NCBI RefSeq assembly: GCF_047663525.1
Contig: NC_092590.1
Coordinates: forward strand, 6,468,001 to 6,532,000
Reading direction: 5' to 3'
Origin: Anas platyrhynchos
Lineage: Eukaryota; Chordata; Aves; Anseriformes; Anatidae
Length of the DNA: 64,000 nt
This document shows positions 56,301 through 64,000 of this stretch, one piece after another. The translations under genes were made by a program, and so were the position numbers. Under the pieces are notes generated by a model, which ran no database searches, was not told the origin of the DNA, and worked only from the letters and a program-made list of their open reading frames with translations. The number at the start of each line of letters is the position of its first letter. Positions within the stretch are counted from its first letter, which is position 1.

Positions 56301-59300
56301 TTACGGCTGGTAACTGACATTTTAAAGCTTAGTGGTTACCACTCATGGCCTAGTTTATCAGTTGCTGTGGAAGTTAAAACTTTTAGCCAGCTTCTTGGAT
56401 GACAAAACGGTCTTACTTATTTTTCCTATATTCCTTAATGTAACAGCACATTTTGGCAGCTCGCAGACATCATGGCTCAGTTCCTAACCATTTCCCTTCA
56501 TCTTTTAAAGAGAAATCCAAATCCCATCATATCAATTTCTAAAGAGACCCCGCTGAACATGATTTAAAAATTGAACGCTCTCAAATTTAAGCCTAGACAA
56601 AAACAGTCAGCAATACTTCATTTTTTTTCATGGCAAGTTACTGCACTAAGTTCTTGCCCATAAGAAAATGTTACATTCAAGGAAAAAAATATTTTTGCAT
56701 GAACTCTGCTTGCCTGAGAAGAATATTTCGTTATGTTTTTGGTATAATGTTGAAAAGCCGGTCAGTCACTTGAAACTTTAAAAATACTATTACTTTGGTA
56801 TTGTGCTCATCCCACAGAATGTTGTTAACATATGTCAAAAATAAAGAAAGTCACAAGCCATAAGATTACTTTTGAGAAATTTAATGAAAACTCCTTCTAA
56901 ACTAAAACAAAGTTGTTGAAAATACAAACTAATGAAACCACTATTCCTTAAAGAAGCACTGCTCCCCCTTCTGGCTGCATACGAAAGGGAGACATTGCAC
57001 CATGAAGGGCAGGTATCTCACACACTGGTCCTTAAAAAATGAAACAAACAAGAAATCTACACCCACCTCCCCAATTGGGTAGTAACAGGAGGATATTTTG
57101 GACTTACAGAAAATTTTAAAACTAAAAAACCCTGACAATTATGTAGTTAGGCAACATAGCTCATTGCATTTGTAATATCTTTTCTGAAAATTACATAATC
57201 AAACTATTAGAGAAGTTCTAAGCAGTTCCTGCAATCACATTAGGAGAATACCATGACTGGCATATTGTGTTTAAAACAACTAACCACCTTTCCTGGGCTT
57301 TTGTTACAAAATTCAATGCTCTGAGTAATCCAGCTTCTATTTACCTGGATGGGCTGGCATTTTGGGCATGATTATTACACATCTTCATCACAGAAAGCTT
57401 GGTGCCTGCTTGGAATTACTACCTGCAGGAAGATTCAGCAGCTAACTCCTACAGGCATGTAACTAAGTTGACATCAGCCACAAACAGATCCCGTTAGAGA
57501 CAAAGGGAATTCCATACTGGCTTCAATTCTATCAGAAAAATCCATAGAACTTTTAAATAAGCAACAGTTCAACCATCAGACCTCATTCCATGCTACCATT
57601 TAAGTAGCTCAACAATATGGTAAGTAATTCCACTCTGACATCTGCAGTATGTTGAGATGCAGTGTTTTTCTAGCAGTGCAAGCTATTTTCATTTGTTAGT
57701 GAATAATTTCAGTACCAAGACAGCTACAGGATATTGTGCTATCAGGAGTATTTTTTTTTTTTTAAAAAAGCCCCCTAAACATAAAACTAGTTCATTTAGG
57801 TACACTCTGCCATTAAAAAAAAAAAAAAAAAAGATGTTAGTGGGACAAAAACAGCGGCACAGAGGCGTTCGAAGTAACATATTTTATAAACAGGTTGTAC
57901 TGTATGGGGTATGCCTGAGTATCTTCCAATCTCAGTTTCTGTTGTTAGAATAACAACTTGTTATCAAAAATTTGACCACATTAATATATTTCATGAATTT
58001 TTCTTGGTACCAGTGTTGCTTCCCTGGTGGCATCAACCAGAAAAGCACAGTGAAAAGCAGTAACAGATAGTGAAAGTGCACCATTTTCTCACTACGATAC
58101 AAAATAGCTCTTTGTTCAGCATTTTAAATCATTTAAAAACTGTACAAGAAGTCAGCATACCATACTAATCCTATTCTTTCCCTACCATGGTTACTGCCAG
58201 TGCTCACCTACCTAAAACAAAACATTTTACTGCATTAAATGTATGTATTAATGCTAATCTTTGTGCCTCTTCATTACAAGTTCAATACATCTATAACACA
58301 TTTCTCCTCTCCCCATTTTTTGGAAGAGGAAAAAAAAAAGAAAAAGAAAAAATCTATTAGAATTTATACTTTATATGATGTTTCCTGTACTAAATCCATC
58401 ATCTTCGCAGAGAAAACCCACCCTCTAAACCTAATAAAATTACATGGCTGCTTTATATTGTATTTCTCATTCTTAATACTGCAAGTGACACTATGCAATC
58501 AGATCATCAGAGCTCATAATAAACATATATGTTGGGTTTTGCATTCAAAAATAATATGCAGTAAGAACATAATTTTAAAGGAGTTTCTACAGTTAGAAAT
58601 AAAGCACTCTGTCATATACAAGGCACACACAACAGGTACAACCTTACCACATAGACTGTACGACTATCCACATCCTTTGGTTGCTCACCCAGTGGCTGTC
58701 GTCTTCTAATCCTAGTGCCTTCTAAATCCAACTAGAAGTTAACAAGAAACAAGCATTTTCTGTAAGAATATTGACCACTTCAATTCCACTGTCATTAGTG
58801 CTCCAGTTACAGCATGGAGAAAGGAATAAAAACGTGAGACACTCACCTCTACAACAGATGAACTTTTAACTGCTCGAGCTATCAATTTTCCATCAGTAGT
58901 TAATTTTTTCATTTTGTTGAAAGATACAAGAAGTGATATATCAACATCTAAGGAGGAAAAAAAGTGCAAGTGATGAAATCAATGCAATCTAGAAAACACT
59001 AGTGTGTCCAATCAGAAAGACATTAAGACTCAGCTCGTATTTTTGTGAAAAGAATGTGTGAGTCGTAACTCACCACGCTATATGCTGACAAGGATTTACA
59101 GAAAGTTTTTTCCATCAAAATAAAAGTTCCAAGTAATCATATTATGTATAGGTGCTAACCTATCAAAGGAATTTTGTTAGTCTCTTTTACCTCCCCACTG
59201 GTAATTACAGTCTTTGAGAAGAAGGAAAACCCTTTCTTATGTGGTTTTACAATACAAAAACAATTTACACTGAAAACCGTGCTTCTCCTTCAAGTACTTA

Positions 59301-60608
59301 ATTAAGTGTTTAACCCAGCAACACGAAAGAGCCCCTGCTTTTACTGCAGTTGTGATGAGTCATGCTGCCAAAACCTGGACAGAAAACTAAGCAATATTAG
59401 TCTTAGTTAAAGACGCTCAAACTCTAATACCTCTAGAAAACGTAAAGATAGTTTTTTAAAAAAAAAAAAAAGAAGGGTGTGCAGGGAAACAACTAAAGTT
59501 CAATACCATTGGAGACTGTAACAAGCAGTTAGAAGACTAGACTTTATCATGTAAGGCAGCTGAGCTTATGATTTACACTTGAAATAAATACACAGTTCTT
59601 AAGACACTTGTGGAACCTACAAAATATAAACATAAATATATATATTTTTGGAAAAAGATAACGTCTTTTCACAGACATACTGCATGTGATGTAACCCATC
59701 TTGTGTAACACACTTATTAGAACAATTACAGATGGTATTAACCACACATTTACTACACTTAAAGCGAAAGCATGCTAGTCACACCAGTTAATGTGTAAAT
59801 TAATTTACCCTTCAGAAAGCACCAAGTAGTTTCACTACCAAACTCCATTTCCTACTCTGCAGTCAAATTAGCCATGCCAAAAATGCCTATGGGAAAGAGA
59901 CCTGTCACGGCCCTACATGCAAATGCCCAATTTCTCACATAACAAACCTGTGCATTAAAGAAGAAAAAGGTATCTACATCAAACTGCAAAACCATGTGAC
60001 GCTTTCATTTCTGCATTTATCTACCCTACAAATCAAGTAGTATACCTCTACAGAAAATAATTACCCTTGTTTATTTGTTCTTGTAGTTACACAAAGGTAC
60101 AAAAAAAAAAATCAGGTCTCCCAAACAGTCACTGCTACTGTAGCAGATGCCTCTCATTTACTCCTAGAGCTGGTAGTAAAGGAAAGGAAAAGATAAACAC
60201 TAAATCCAGTTTCTACAAAGTAGTACCAAGCTCTGTCTCCTGAGTTGCTAATCTGCTGCTGACTTCCACATGCAACTGCTATCTTCCCCAGGAGAAGACA
60301 TAGTCATAATAAATTAGAAGACCTAATAATAAATAGTAACATCGCCACCAATATAGGGAAAAAAGCTAAAACCCATCTGTTTACTGAAATGTAATCAATG
60401 TAAACTTACATCCATCTCTGGACTTCTCTATTTGTTCCCGAAGAAATCTATCTTTGTGGAGATTAACGTCGCCGAACCAGAAATCCACCTGTTTTGCTAT
60501 ATCTGCAAGCACCTGTTTAACCCTTGACCTCTTCTTTTTCTCCCTCTCTTTCTTCTGTTCAGTGCTTTCCTCTTCCATGGCGTTGTCTCTTGCAACTTCA
60601 GTCTCCAT
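38278..60608 (-). CDS. LARP7: LARP7, La-related protein 7 (12 coding exons, complete, 592 aa)
   Basis: LARP7 is the La-family protein that binds and stabilises 7SK RNA in the nucleus. It holds the 7SK snRNP together, which keeps P-TEFb inactive, and it also assists U6 snRNA modification (family knowledge). The coding exons join in one frame with GT-AG borders throughout: 60608-60410, 58947-58847, 58731-58648, 55831-55667, 55048-54940, 53623-53249, 52836-52701, 50222-50065, 49210-49092, 46618-46459, 44030-43939, 38358-38278. They total 1779 nt. The La motif is about residues 28-120 ([14 protein letters not shown] at 43-56). RRM1 is about 125-200 ([14 protein letters not shown]). A charged lysine-rich linker covers about 205-390, and the C-terminal xRRM with YVDMLEGD at 493-500 is followed by a basic tail ending SEDN. 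The length is close to the mammalian protein (about 582 aa). I chose the start METEV because it matches the family start and has G at -3 and +4. An in-frame ATG lies 9 nt upstream. The intron between coding exons 7 and 8 carries the antisense miR-302/367 cluster. Confidence 0.96.
40022..40046 (+). repeat. A tract of 25 nt
   Basis: Homopolymer in the last LARP7 intron. It reads as T on the transcribed strand. Confidence 0.9.
42521..42542 (+). repeat. CAAA tetranucleotide repeat
   Basis: About five AAAC units in the last LARP7 intron. A similar short CAAA repeat lies near 38,727-38,746. Confidence 0.8.
43939..44030 (-). CDS. LARP7: LARP7 coding exon 11 (xRRM alpha-3 helix)
   Basis: The acceptor is gattttccag|GTGATAATG and the donor is GAGAAG|gtaact; 92 nt. 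It encodes [20 protein letters not shown] and then [11 protein letters not shown], the extended third helix specific to xRRMs and the following basic tail. The next intron is the longest (5,580 nt). Confidence 0.95.
46250..46301 (+). repeat. Repeated TATATAGAAAAAAGCAG element
   Basis: Two copies of TATATAGAAAAAAGCAG about 32 bp apart in the LARP7 intron after coding exon 10. Confidence 0.75.
46459..46618 (-). CDS. LARP7: LARP7 coding exon 10 (xRRM core)
   Basis: The acceptor is gctttgacag|GATGCT and the donor is CTCACTG|gtaaga. It encodes [20 protein letters not shown], then [12 protein letters not shown] and the helix [27 protein letters not shown] corresponds to the RNP3-type signature of the LARP7/telomerase p65 xRRM, whose Tyr and Asp contact the apical loop of 7SK stem-loop 4 (family knowledge). 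Confidence 0.95.
48407..48426 (+). repeat. T tract of about 20 nt
   Basis: Homopolymer in the LARP7 intron between coding exons 9 and 10. Confidence 0.85.
49092..49210 (-). CDS. LARP7: LARP7 coding exon 9 (start of xRRM)
   Basis: The acceptor is attgatcag|CCACCAG and the donor is ATCAAG|gtaatg. It encodes [20 protein letters not shown] and then [20 protein letters not shown], the first strand of the C-terminal RNA-binding domain. The intron separating it from coding exon 8 (49,211-50,064) contains a perfect 30-bp tandem duplication. Confidence 0.94.
49515..49574. repeat. Perfect 30-bp tandem duplication in a LARP7 intron
   Basis: Two identical adjacent 30-bp units (first 49,515-49,544, second 49,545-49,574). 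Each starts CATGTCAACACTTCTC and ends ACTATCAAA. On the LARP7 strand each copy contains TAGTAAGTAG, a donor-like string. Perfect identity suggests a recent duplication. Confidence 0.95.
50065..50222 (-). CDS. LARP7: LARP7 coding exon 8 (helical linker)
   Basis: The acceptor is catttccag|GACCGAATGG and the donor is GCCAAAT|gtaacc, a weak donor because +5 is C. It encodes [20 protein letters not shown] and [13 protein letters not shown], the conserved segment ahead of the xRRM. The donor was chosen because it alone keeps the frame into the next exon ([11 protein letters not shown]). Confidence 0.9.
51197..51205 (+). promoter_or_regulatory. TATA box TATATAAAA upstream of the miR-302 cluster
   Basis: A strong TATA element about 158 bp upstream of the mir-302b hairpin. 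A weaker one (gtataaatac) lies about 75 bp further upstream near 51,120. Its strand and spacing fit an independent promoter for the cluster. Inference from motif and position. Confidence 0.5.
51330..51352 (+). repeat. T tract of 23 nt next to mir-302b
   Basis: Homopolymer ending 3 nt before the mir-302b hairpin base, within the proposed primary transcript. Confidence 0.9.
51355..51436 (+). ncRNA. MIR302B: pre-miR-302b hairpin
   Basis: The 3' arm (mature about 51,404-51,426) contains the family seed AAGUGC and ends UUUUAGUAG, the 302b signature. The 5' arm (51,366-51,388) begins ACUUUAACAUGGAGGUGC and pairs along its length. The loop is A-rich. A 23-nt T tract (51,330-51,352) abuts the base of the hairpin. 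The 302 family represses cell-cycle and TGF-beta pathway targets in early embryos (family knowledge). Confidence 0.96.
51604..51681 (+). ncRNA. MIR302C: pre-miR-302c hairpin
   Basis: The mature 3' arm at 51,649-51,671 has seed AAGUGC and the diagnostic ending UUUCAGUGG. The 5' arm at 51,617-51,638 reads UUUAACAUGGAGGUACCUGC, close to the mammalian 302c-5p. The base of the stem is GGA/UCC. Confidence 0.96.
51824..51908 (+). ncRNA. MIR302A: pre-miR-302a hairpin
   Basis: The mature 3' arm at 51,874-51,896 has seed AAGUGC and ends UUUUAGUGG, differing by one or two 3' bases from mammalian 302a (UUUUGGUGA). The 5' arm from 51,837 reads ACUUAAAUGUGGACGUACUU, clearly 302a-5p type. Assignment is based on the 5' arm and the position between 302c and 302d. 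Confidence 0.94.
52118..52204 (+). ncRNA. MIR302D: pre-miR-302d hairpin with compensatory stem change
   Basis: The mature 3' arm at 52,169-52,191 has seed AAGUGC but reads CUUCCACG where the other family members here read CUUCCAUG. The 5' arm from 52,131 has the matching change, AACGUGG instead of AACAUGG, so an A-U pair became G-C. The position before mir-367 identifies it as 302d. Confidence 0.93.
52311..52381 (+). ncRNA. MIR367: pre-miR-367 hairpin
   Basis: The mature 3' arm at 52,356-52,377 begins AAUUGCACUUUAGCAAUGG and carries the miR-25/92/367 seed AUUGCAC. The 5' arm from 52,318 reads ACUGUUGCUAAUAUGCAAC. Both arms are essentially identical to mammalian mir-367. It is the last and only non-302 member of the cluster. 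Confidence 0.97.
52446..52506 (+). terminator. Two AATAAA signals after mir-367
   Basis: AATAAA occurs at 52,446-52,451 and 52,501-52,506 on the plus strand, with a T-rich stretch between them. They lie about 65 and 120 nt beyond mir-367 and about 200 nt before LARP7 coding exon 7. This would end the primary transcript inside the intron. Confidence 0.5.
52701..52836 (-). CDS. LARP7: LARP7 coding exon 7 (basic linker segment)
   Basis: The acceptor is tatttcag|AAGTCCC and the donor is TCAAA|gtaggt, phase 2. It encodes [19 protein letters not shown] and VIPLRVLSK, a block nearly identical to mammals. The next intron (50,223-52,700, 2,478 nt) contains the whole miR-302/367 unit on the opposite strand. 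Confidence 0.95.
53249..53623 (-). CDS. LARP7: LARP7 coding exon 6 (long lysine-rich linker)
   Basis: The acceptor is ttatacag|AAGAGAAG and the donor is CCAATG|gtaagt; 375 nt, the largest coding exon. It encodes the disordered linker: a polylysine block [15 protein letters not shown], then Thr/Glu-rich sequence, then basic clusters such as [12 protein letters not shown] and KVKKTVQKD. These clusters resemble nuclear localisation signals. The exon is shared with mammals ([12 protein letters not shown]) but is much less conserved than the RNA-binding domains. Confidence 0.94.
54940..55048 (-). CDS. LARP7: LARP7 coding exon 5 (end of RRM1 and start of linker)
   Basis: The acceptor is cctttaag|TTTTTGAAT and the donor is GTTGTAG|gtaagt, phase 1. 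It encodes [20 protein letters not shown] followed by a linker with NTSNST, where mammalian LARP7 reads straight into RVVEEKKK. This is a short polar insertion relative to mammals (comparison from memory). Confidence 0.93.
55667..55831 (-). CDS. LARP7: LARP7 coding exon 4 (RRM1 core)
   Basis: The acceptor is tttctgtag|GAGCTG and the donor is ATTGAG|gtaagt; 165 nt, phase 0. It encodes [19 protein letters not shown] and the RNP1 strand KGFAFVEF, ending KEQAEKAIE. The protein is almost unchanged from mammalian LARP7 here. Confidence 0.96.
58648..58731 (-). CDS. LARP7: LARP7 coding exon 3 (La motif to RRM1 junction)
   Basis: The acceptor is acttctag|TTGGAT and the donor is TATGTG|gtaagg; 84 nt, phase 0 at both ends. 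It encodes [17 protein letters not shown] and ends with VYV, the first half of the RRM1 RNP2 strand. The intron that follows is 2,816 nt. Confidence 0.95.
58847..58947 (-). CDS. LARP7: LARP7 coding exon 2 (second part of La motif)
   Basis: The acceptor is cctccttag|ATGTTGAT and the donor is GTAGAG|gtgagt. It encodes [15 protein letters not shown] and then [17 protein letters not shown], the winged-helix half of the La motif. The preceding intron is 1,462 nt and the following one only 115 nt, the shortest in the gene. Confidence 0.95.
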
Positions 60609-60618
60609 TCCTGTCATC
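60410..60618 (-). CDS. LARP7: LARP7 coding exon 1 (N-terminus and first part of La motif)
   Basis: The acceptor ctgacag sits directly before GATGACAGG, so the exon opens one base ahead of an ATG (60617). A second in-frame ATG follows at 60608. The second gives METEV, matching the conserved LARP7 start, and is the preferred start. It encodes an acidic stretch ([10 protein letters not shown]), a basic run (KKKRSRVKQ) and the La-motif core [19 protein letters not shown]. The donor is GGAT|gtaagt, phase 1. The codon is completed by the next exon to give DGYVDI. Confidence 0.95.
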
Positions 60619-61396
60619 CTGTCAGTTGAAAGTTAAATATAACCTTTGAGAAAAAACAAAGTATTCTTACAGCAAGGAGTAAACACTGCCCCTTTCATGC
60701 AGTAATTTTGAAATGTTTTATCATACATTAAGGAGGCTAACTCCGTGCATCCCCTGTAAGGCTGTGCCATTCGTTAGTTGTGTACAAAAATACAAAGCAT
60801 GGAGAAGATGAGAAACATTAGGTCACACAATAACTGTGTGCAGACTAAGCTGAAACTCTCATCTTATGGCTCCTTGCACTGCCCTTTAGCCACAGCAACT
60901 CATTGCAGGCAGATTGGTACCAAACCGCAGGCTTTTCTTTTAAAATTTGTACTATTGTCTTAATCCAAAACGTCCCACAAACAGTTTGCCCTCCTCATTA
61001 GATCTCTAAAGGCAGTTTTTGCCTTTGCGCAACAGTCATGACATTTACAGTTTCAACTGCTTTCATGCTTTATCAGACAAGCAGTGCTATTATTATTCCA
61101 AACATTTTTAAGTGAATTCTTTGAAGTACTTTCAGAGGTCGGGAAGTGTCCTTCAATCAGACAAATTCCAGGTTACCAAAGACGCATGCTACTTGTGCTG
61201 AAGGGAGTTTACAAAATCCATCTAAAAGCAGTCAATTTTCTTCCCAAGAAATGCATTTTCTTAGATTTGAATAAAAGCAAATAACTTGTTCTCCACTTCT
61301 CAGATGTCCCAGTGCAAACCATTAGAAAACCCGCATAAAAAAATCCCACAAAGCACTACAATTCAGCAGTTATCCTTCTAGGCAGAAAGCAGAGCA

Positions 61397-61399
<3 letters not shown>

Positions 61400-61450
<51 letters not shown>
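61400..61450 (+). repeat. 51-nt uninterrupted A tract
   Basis: The longest homopolymer in the window, located in the presumed first LARP7 intron. No recognisable retroelement or processed pseudogene precedes it, and I found no clear target-site duplication. Its length may be polymorphic or assembly-sensitive. Confidence 0.9.
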
Positions 61451-61454
<4 letters not shown>

Positions 61455-63598
61455 TTATACAGACTTGTGAACAGGCTAGCCAAGGACAATGCTCAGCAGG
61501 CATCTCCTAAAGCCAGCGTCTACAAACAGGTTACATTAACACACAGATGCTGAAGAGCTCGCTGCAAAAATTTATGTTAAGACCAAAATGAGAAGCACGT
61601 ATTCATCCTTACAAATAAGCACCATGTCAAGAGATATTTAAATATAGAGGTGGTATGCACAGAAGCTTTAGTAAGGCTTTTTTTTAAAAATAACCCTTAC
61701 TAAATTACATTAAAAATGCGAACCGCTCTCTTGCAGGGCCTCGGCAACTGACAAAAAGCAGTAATTAAAAATCATTAAAAAATCTTCCAATCCTGCCCTT
61801 GAATATGTTCTAACACATTCCTACTACATTTCTTGCATGAGCAATCTAAAATCAGAGTGTCGCTTTTTGGAGACCATTAATTACCAGCCTTCTTCCAGTC
61901 CGGGTGTCACTCGGTATGTGCTACACCTGAAGAGGCGTCTTTCCTTTCCTTGGTCAGGGCTCTGTCACCAGTAGCCACTGGCACTGATGGCAGCCACGTT
62001 CTGCCAGAAATGCAGATTCAGGCCCCTAGAGATAGGCACTAGCTAGTGGGAAGTAACTTGAATTTATAGCTTTACTTTGAAAAACATCACAACTTTTAAA
62101 TGGATCAATTCATCCTTTTTTTGTACATATTTCCCATTCGCCATAGGTACCCACTCCTCCTTGAGAATTGTTGGCCACCATGGTAGTTTATTTTATTCAA
62201 GCCAAACAAAGCACTACTGGCAAAAACACACTTTTGAGAATGAAATTAACACGAAAATTCCAGTAATTAATATGGCAATCATCATACGAAAGACTTTCCA
62301 GCTCTGGCAATGAAACCTAAGGAAGTACAAGCGCTCAGAGAGGAAGCCCACCTCTACAGCAGAATGACAAAAATGGAAACGGTCCTCAAATTATTGTGCA
62401 AATCAGGCTGCCTCAGCCAGAGACCAGTTTCTCTCACTGCTGGGAGCTGCCCACTCAAGGTAGTGAAAGGCCAACAATTACCTTGAAAAGATAAGCCAGG
62501 TAAAACTCCCAGTTGAAGGCTTCAAGCTACTCTCAAGCCCTTCAGCATGATCTTTATAGGAATTCTCCGCACGACAATACAGCACTTAGCTGAGGGCTAT
62601 GGTGAGCTACACCTTTAGAAGCAAAGCTTAGTTACCTGATGCTTTCTTTGCTTGCACAGTATTACTTGACCAGGCCAACAAATAGCACGGCTTATATATT
62701 GAAAAACTTTATTTTATGAAGCCTTCCGAAGTGTTTTGCTTATTTTGAGTCGCTCATCCTCTGGACTTCTTTCTCAGAAGAAAGGTTCCCACCAGCCTTA
62801 AAGGAAAAGCACATAGCTGCAAGCTGTACTCTGTTGTTTTGTTTTGCTCCTCCTCCACCCCCATCCTCACTTTGTGCTACTCCTTTAGGAAAGAAGCTTT
62901 GAGAAAATGACTTTGGAGAGAGCTTGCAGCCAGAGCAAATGTCAGCTATGAACCTATAATTAGAATCTGTACACTGAACAGTCAGTGGTGACGTACTCAC
63001 ACCTGAGAGGTCACAGAGGTTCAAATTCAGCACATGAGAAAATACTGTTTATAGGTAAGCATATCAGCAACTCACGGCACTTGTTTTGTCGGTATTCTTT
63101 TCATTCGCAATTAACCTGGCACCTCTCAGCTCCGCAGTGAAAGCCGCGATGCCAAGGCACACAGCAGCCCGCATTTTTGTTGCCTTGCCAGCCTCACAAC
63201 TGCAGGCACTACTCCCATAAGCCATGTAGCTTGGATGACAACTAAAAGCCAAGCTCCAGACTTCAGGCTGCTAAGAAAACACCTATCACCTCTTTGTTTT
63301 CCTCACATTAAATAGTCTCAGTGCCTTTGTGTGCGAGAGGTGAAAGAAGGGAACATTAGTTAGGGGAAGGAACGGAGCCAATAAAACGAAGTTGTTATAA
63401 ACTAAAAGCCTACAATGACCTTAGAAGATAAATATTAATCACAGTGGCTCTAATCCGTACAGAGCCACTTTCCAACCCACTTCACCTCAGCCCACCCAAC
63501 GCACCGGAGCTACGTGAGGGCAGCCCCCAGGCACCGGCCGCCCAACGGCCGCCAACGGCCGCCCTCAGGCAGCCCAACGGCGGGCACGCGGCCAGCAC

Positions 63599-63610
63599 TG
63601 CGCATGCGCG
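63599..63610. promoter_or_regulatory. NRF1 site TGCGCATGCGCG
   Basis: This is a full match to the palindromic NRF1 consensus (YGCGCAYGCGCR), a frequent driver of housekeeping bidirectional promoters. Confidence 0.7.
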
Positions 63611-63720
63611 CGGCGACCCCAGCAGCAGCAGCAGCGCCCCCTGCCGGCGCCCCCGCCTCCCGCCCAACTGCCGCCCCCCGCCGCGCGCCACTGACCTGCC
63701 CGCCCCGCCGCGCGCCGCGC

Positions 63721-63732
63721 CACGTGACGTCA
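63721..63732. promoter_or_regulatory. Overlapping E-box (CACGTG) and CRE (TGACGTCA)
   Basis: CACGTG at 63,721-63,726 shares two bases with a perfect 8-bp CRE palindrome at 63,725-63,732. It lies about 30 bp upstream of the proposed LARP7 exon 1 donor, that is, within or close to the start-site region. A second CACGTG lies at 63,876-63,881. Confidence 0.65.
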
Positions 63733-63833
63733 CCGCGGGGGGCAACGGGCCGCGCCGCGCGCGCGCTCCTCCGGCCGCCGCCGCCACCAAGCGCCGCCGG
63801 CCCGCCCTGCCCCGGCGCGGAGGGGAGCCCCGC

Positions 63834-63843
63834 GCGCATGCGC
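63834..63843. promoter_or_regulatory. Second NRF1 site GCGCATGCGC
   Basis: A perfect palindrome with the same core as the site about 230 bp to the left. The pair brackets the E-box/CRE. Confidence 0.65.
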
Positions 63844-63914
63844 CCCGCGGGAGCGGCCGCGCCTGGCTGGGCGCGCACGTGATTTCCTCCCGGAGGGCGG
63901 GGCCGCGCCGGGGA

Positions 63915-63973
63915 GGGGGCGTGGCTTAGCGAGAGGTGGGCGTGGCTAAGGGGTAGGGGGCGTGGCCTAGCGG
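63915..63973 (+). repeat. Three tandem GGGCGTGGC (GC/CACCC box) repeats
   Basis: Copies at 63,915-63,931, 63,937-63,952 and 63,956-63,973 share the pattern G3-5CGTGGC(T/C)TAgcG. They resemble SP/KLF binding sites and sit on the side facing the presumed divergent neighbour. Confidence 0.6.
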
Positions 63974-64000
63974 CACCGGGGCTTTCCTCGGCGGCCGGCG

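Larger units (their letters stand above)
60619..63695 (-). other. LARP7: LARP7 5' intron (presumed), no coding exon seen
   Basis: This stretch separates the acceptor of the first coding exon from a candidate donor in the right-edge CpG island (GGGCAG|gtcagt, donor starting at 63,695). A second candidate donor is GCTGAG|gtgaag with its exon ending at 63,486. It contains a 51-nt A tract at 61,400-61,450. I see no other gene. The exon 1 choice is inferred from splice consensus and from the known non-coding exon 1 of LARP7. Confidence 0.5.
63480..64000. promoter_or_regulatory. CpG island, probable bidirectional LARP7 promoter
   Basis: The composition changes sharply to GC-rich and CpG-dense from about 63,480 to the window end. 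LARP7 runs leftward from here. In mammals ZGRF1 is transcribed divergently from this point, so a plus-strand gene probably starts just beyond the window. NRF1, CRE/E-box and GC/CACCC elements listed separately fall inside it. No TATA box is seen, as is usual for such island promoters. Confidence 0.8.

Noticed and set aside
63003..63030. GGTTCAAATTC resembling a tRNA T-arm
   Set aside because: The surrounding bases do not form an acceptor stem, D-arm or anticodon arm.
1..64000. CRISPR arrays, bacterial operons, integrated viral genes or intact CR1 elements
   Set aside because: None seen. The sequence is vertebrate nuclear DNA and no repeat array with spacers or retroviral or LINE coding frame was recognised.

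Overview
The window reads as vertebrate nuclear DNA, most likely from a bird and possibly a galliform. Introns are split by GT-AG sites, there are three CpG islands, interspersed repeats are scarce, and a 12-coding-exon LARP7 gene fits in about 22 kb. The bird assignment is an inference from compactness and from the five-hairpin miR-302/367 set. No rRNA, tRNA, CRISPR array, insertion sequence or intact transposon was seen.

Right part (38.2-64.0 kb): a complete LARP7 gene lies on the minus strand. I could join 12 coding exons in a consistent frame into a 592-residue protein. It carries a La motif, RRM1, a long lysine-rich linker and the C-terminal 7SK-binding xRRM. A probable non-coding first exon lies in the CpG island at the right edge (63.48-64.0 kb). 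That island has two NRF1 palindromes, a fused E-box/CRE and three CACCC/GC-box repeats. In mammals ZGRF1 is divergent from LARP7, so the island is probably a bidirectional promoter whose plus-strand partner lies beyond the window.

Inside the LARP7 intron between coding exons 7 and 8 (50,223-52,700), on the opposite (plus) strand, sit five microRNA hairpins in the order mir-302b, 302c, 302a, 302d, 367. A TATA box about 160 bp upstream and two AATAAA signals about 65 and 120 bp downstream suggest a self-contained transcription unit of about 1.3 kb nested wholly within this one intron. mir-302d carries a paired A-U to G-C change in its stem that alters the mature sequence but keeps the fold.

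Left part (1-38.2 kb): no multi-exon protein gene could be assembled. It has two further CpG islands (about 3.65-4.3 kb and 29.1-29.8 kb). In mammals ANK2 lies next to LARP7 in the same orientation, so these may be alternative ANK2 promoters on the minus strand. The 29-kb island holds a plausible short first coding exon ending in a phase-0 donor. The ANK2 link rests on synteny only, because no ankyrin-repeat exon is in the window. The rest looks like intergenic or first-intron DNA with simple repeats.
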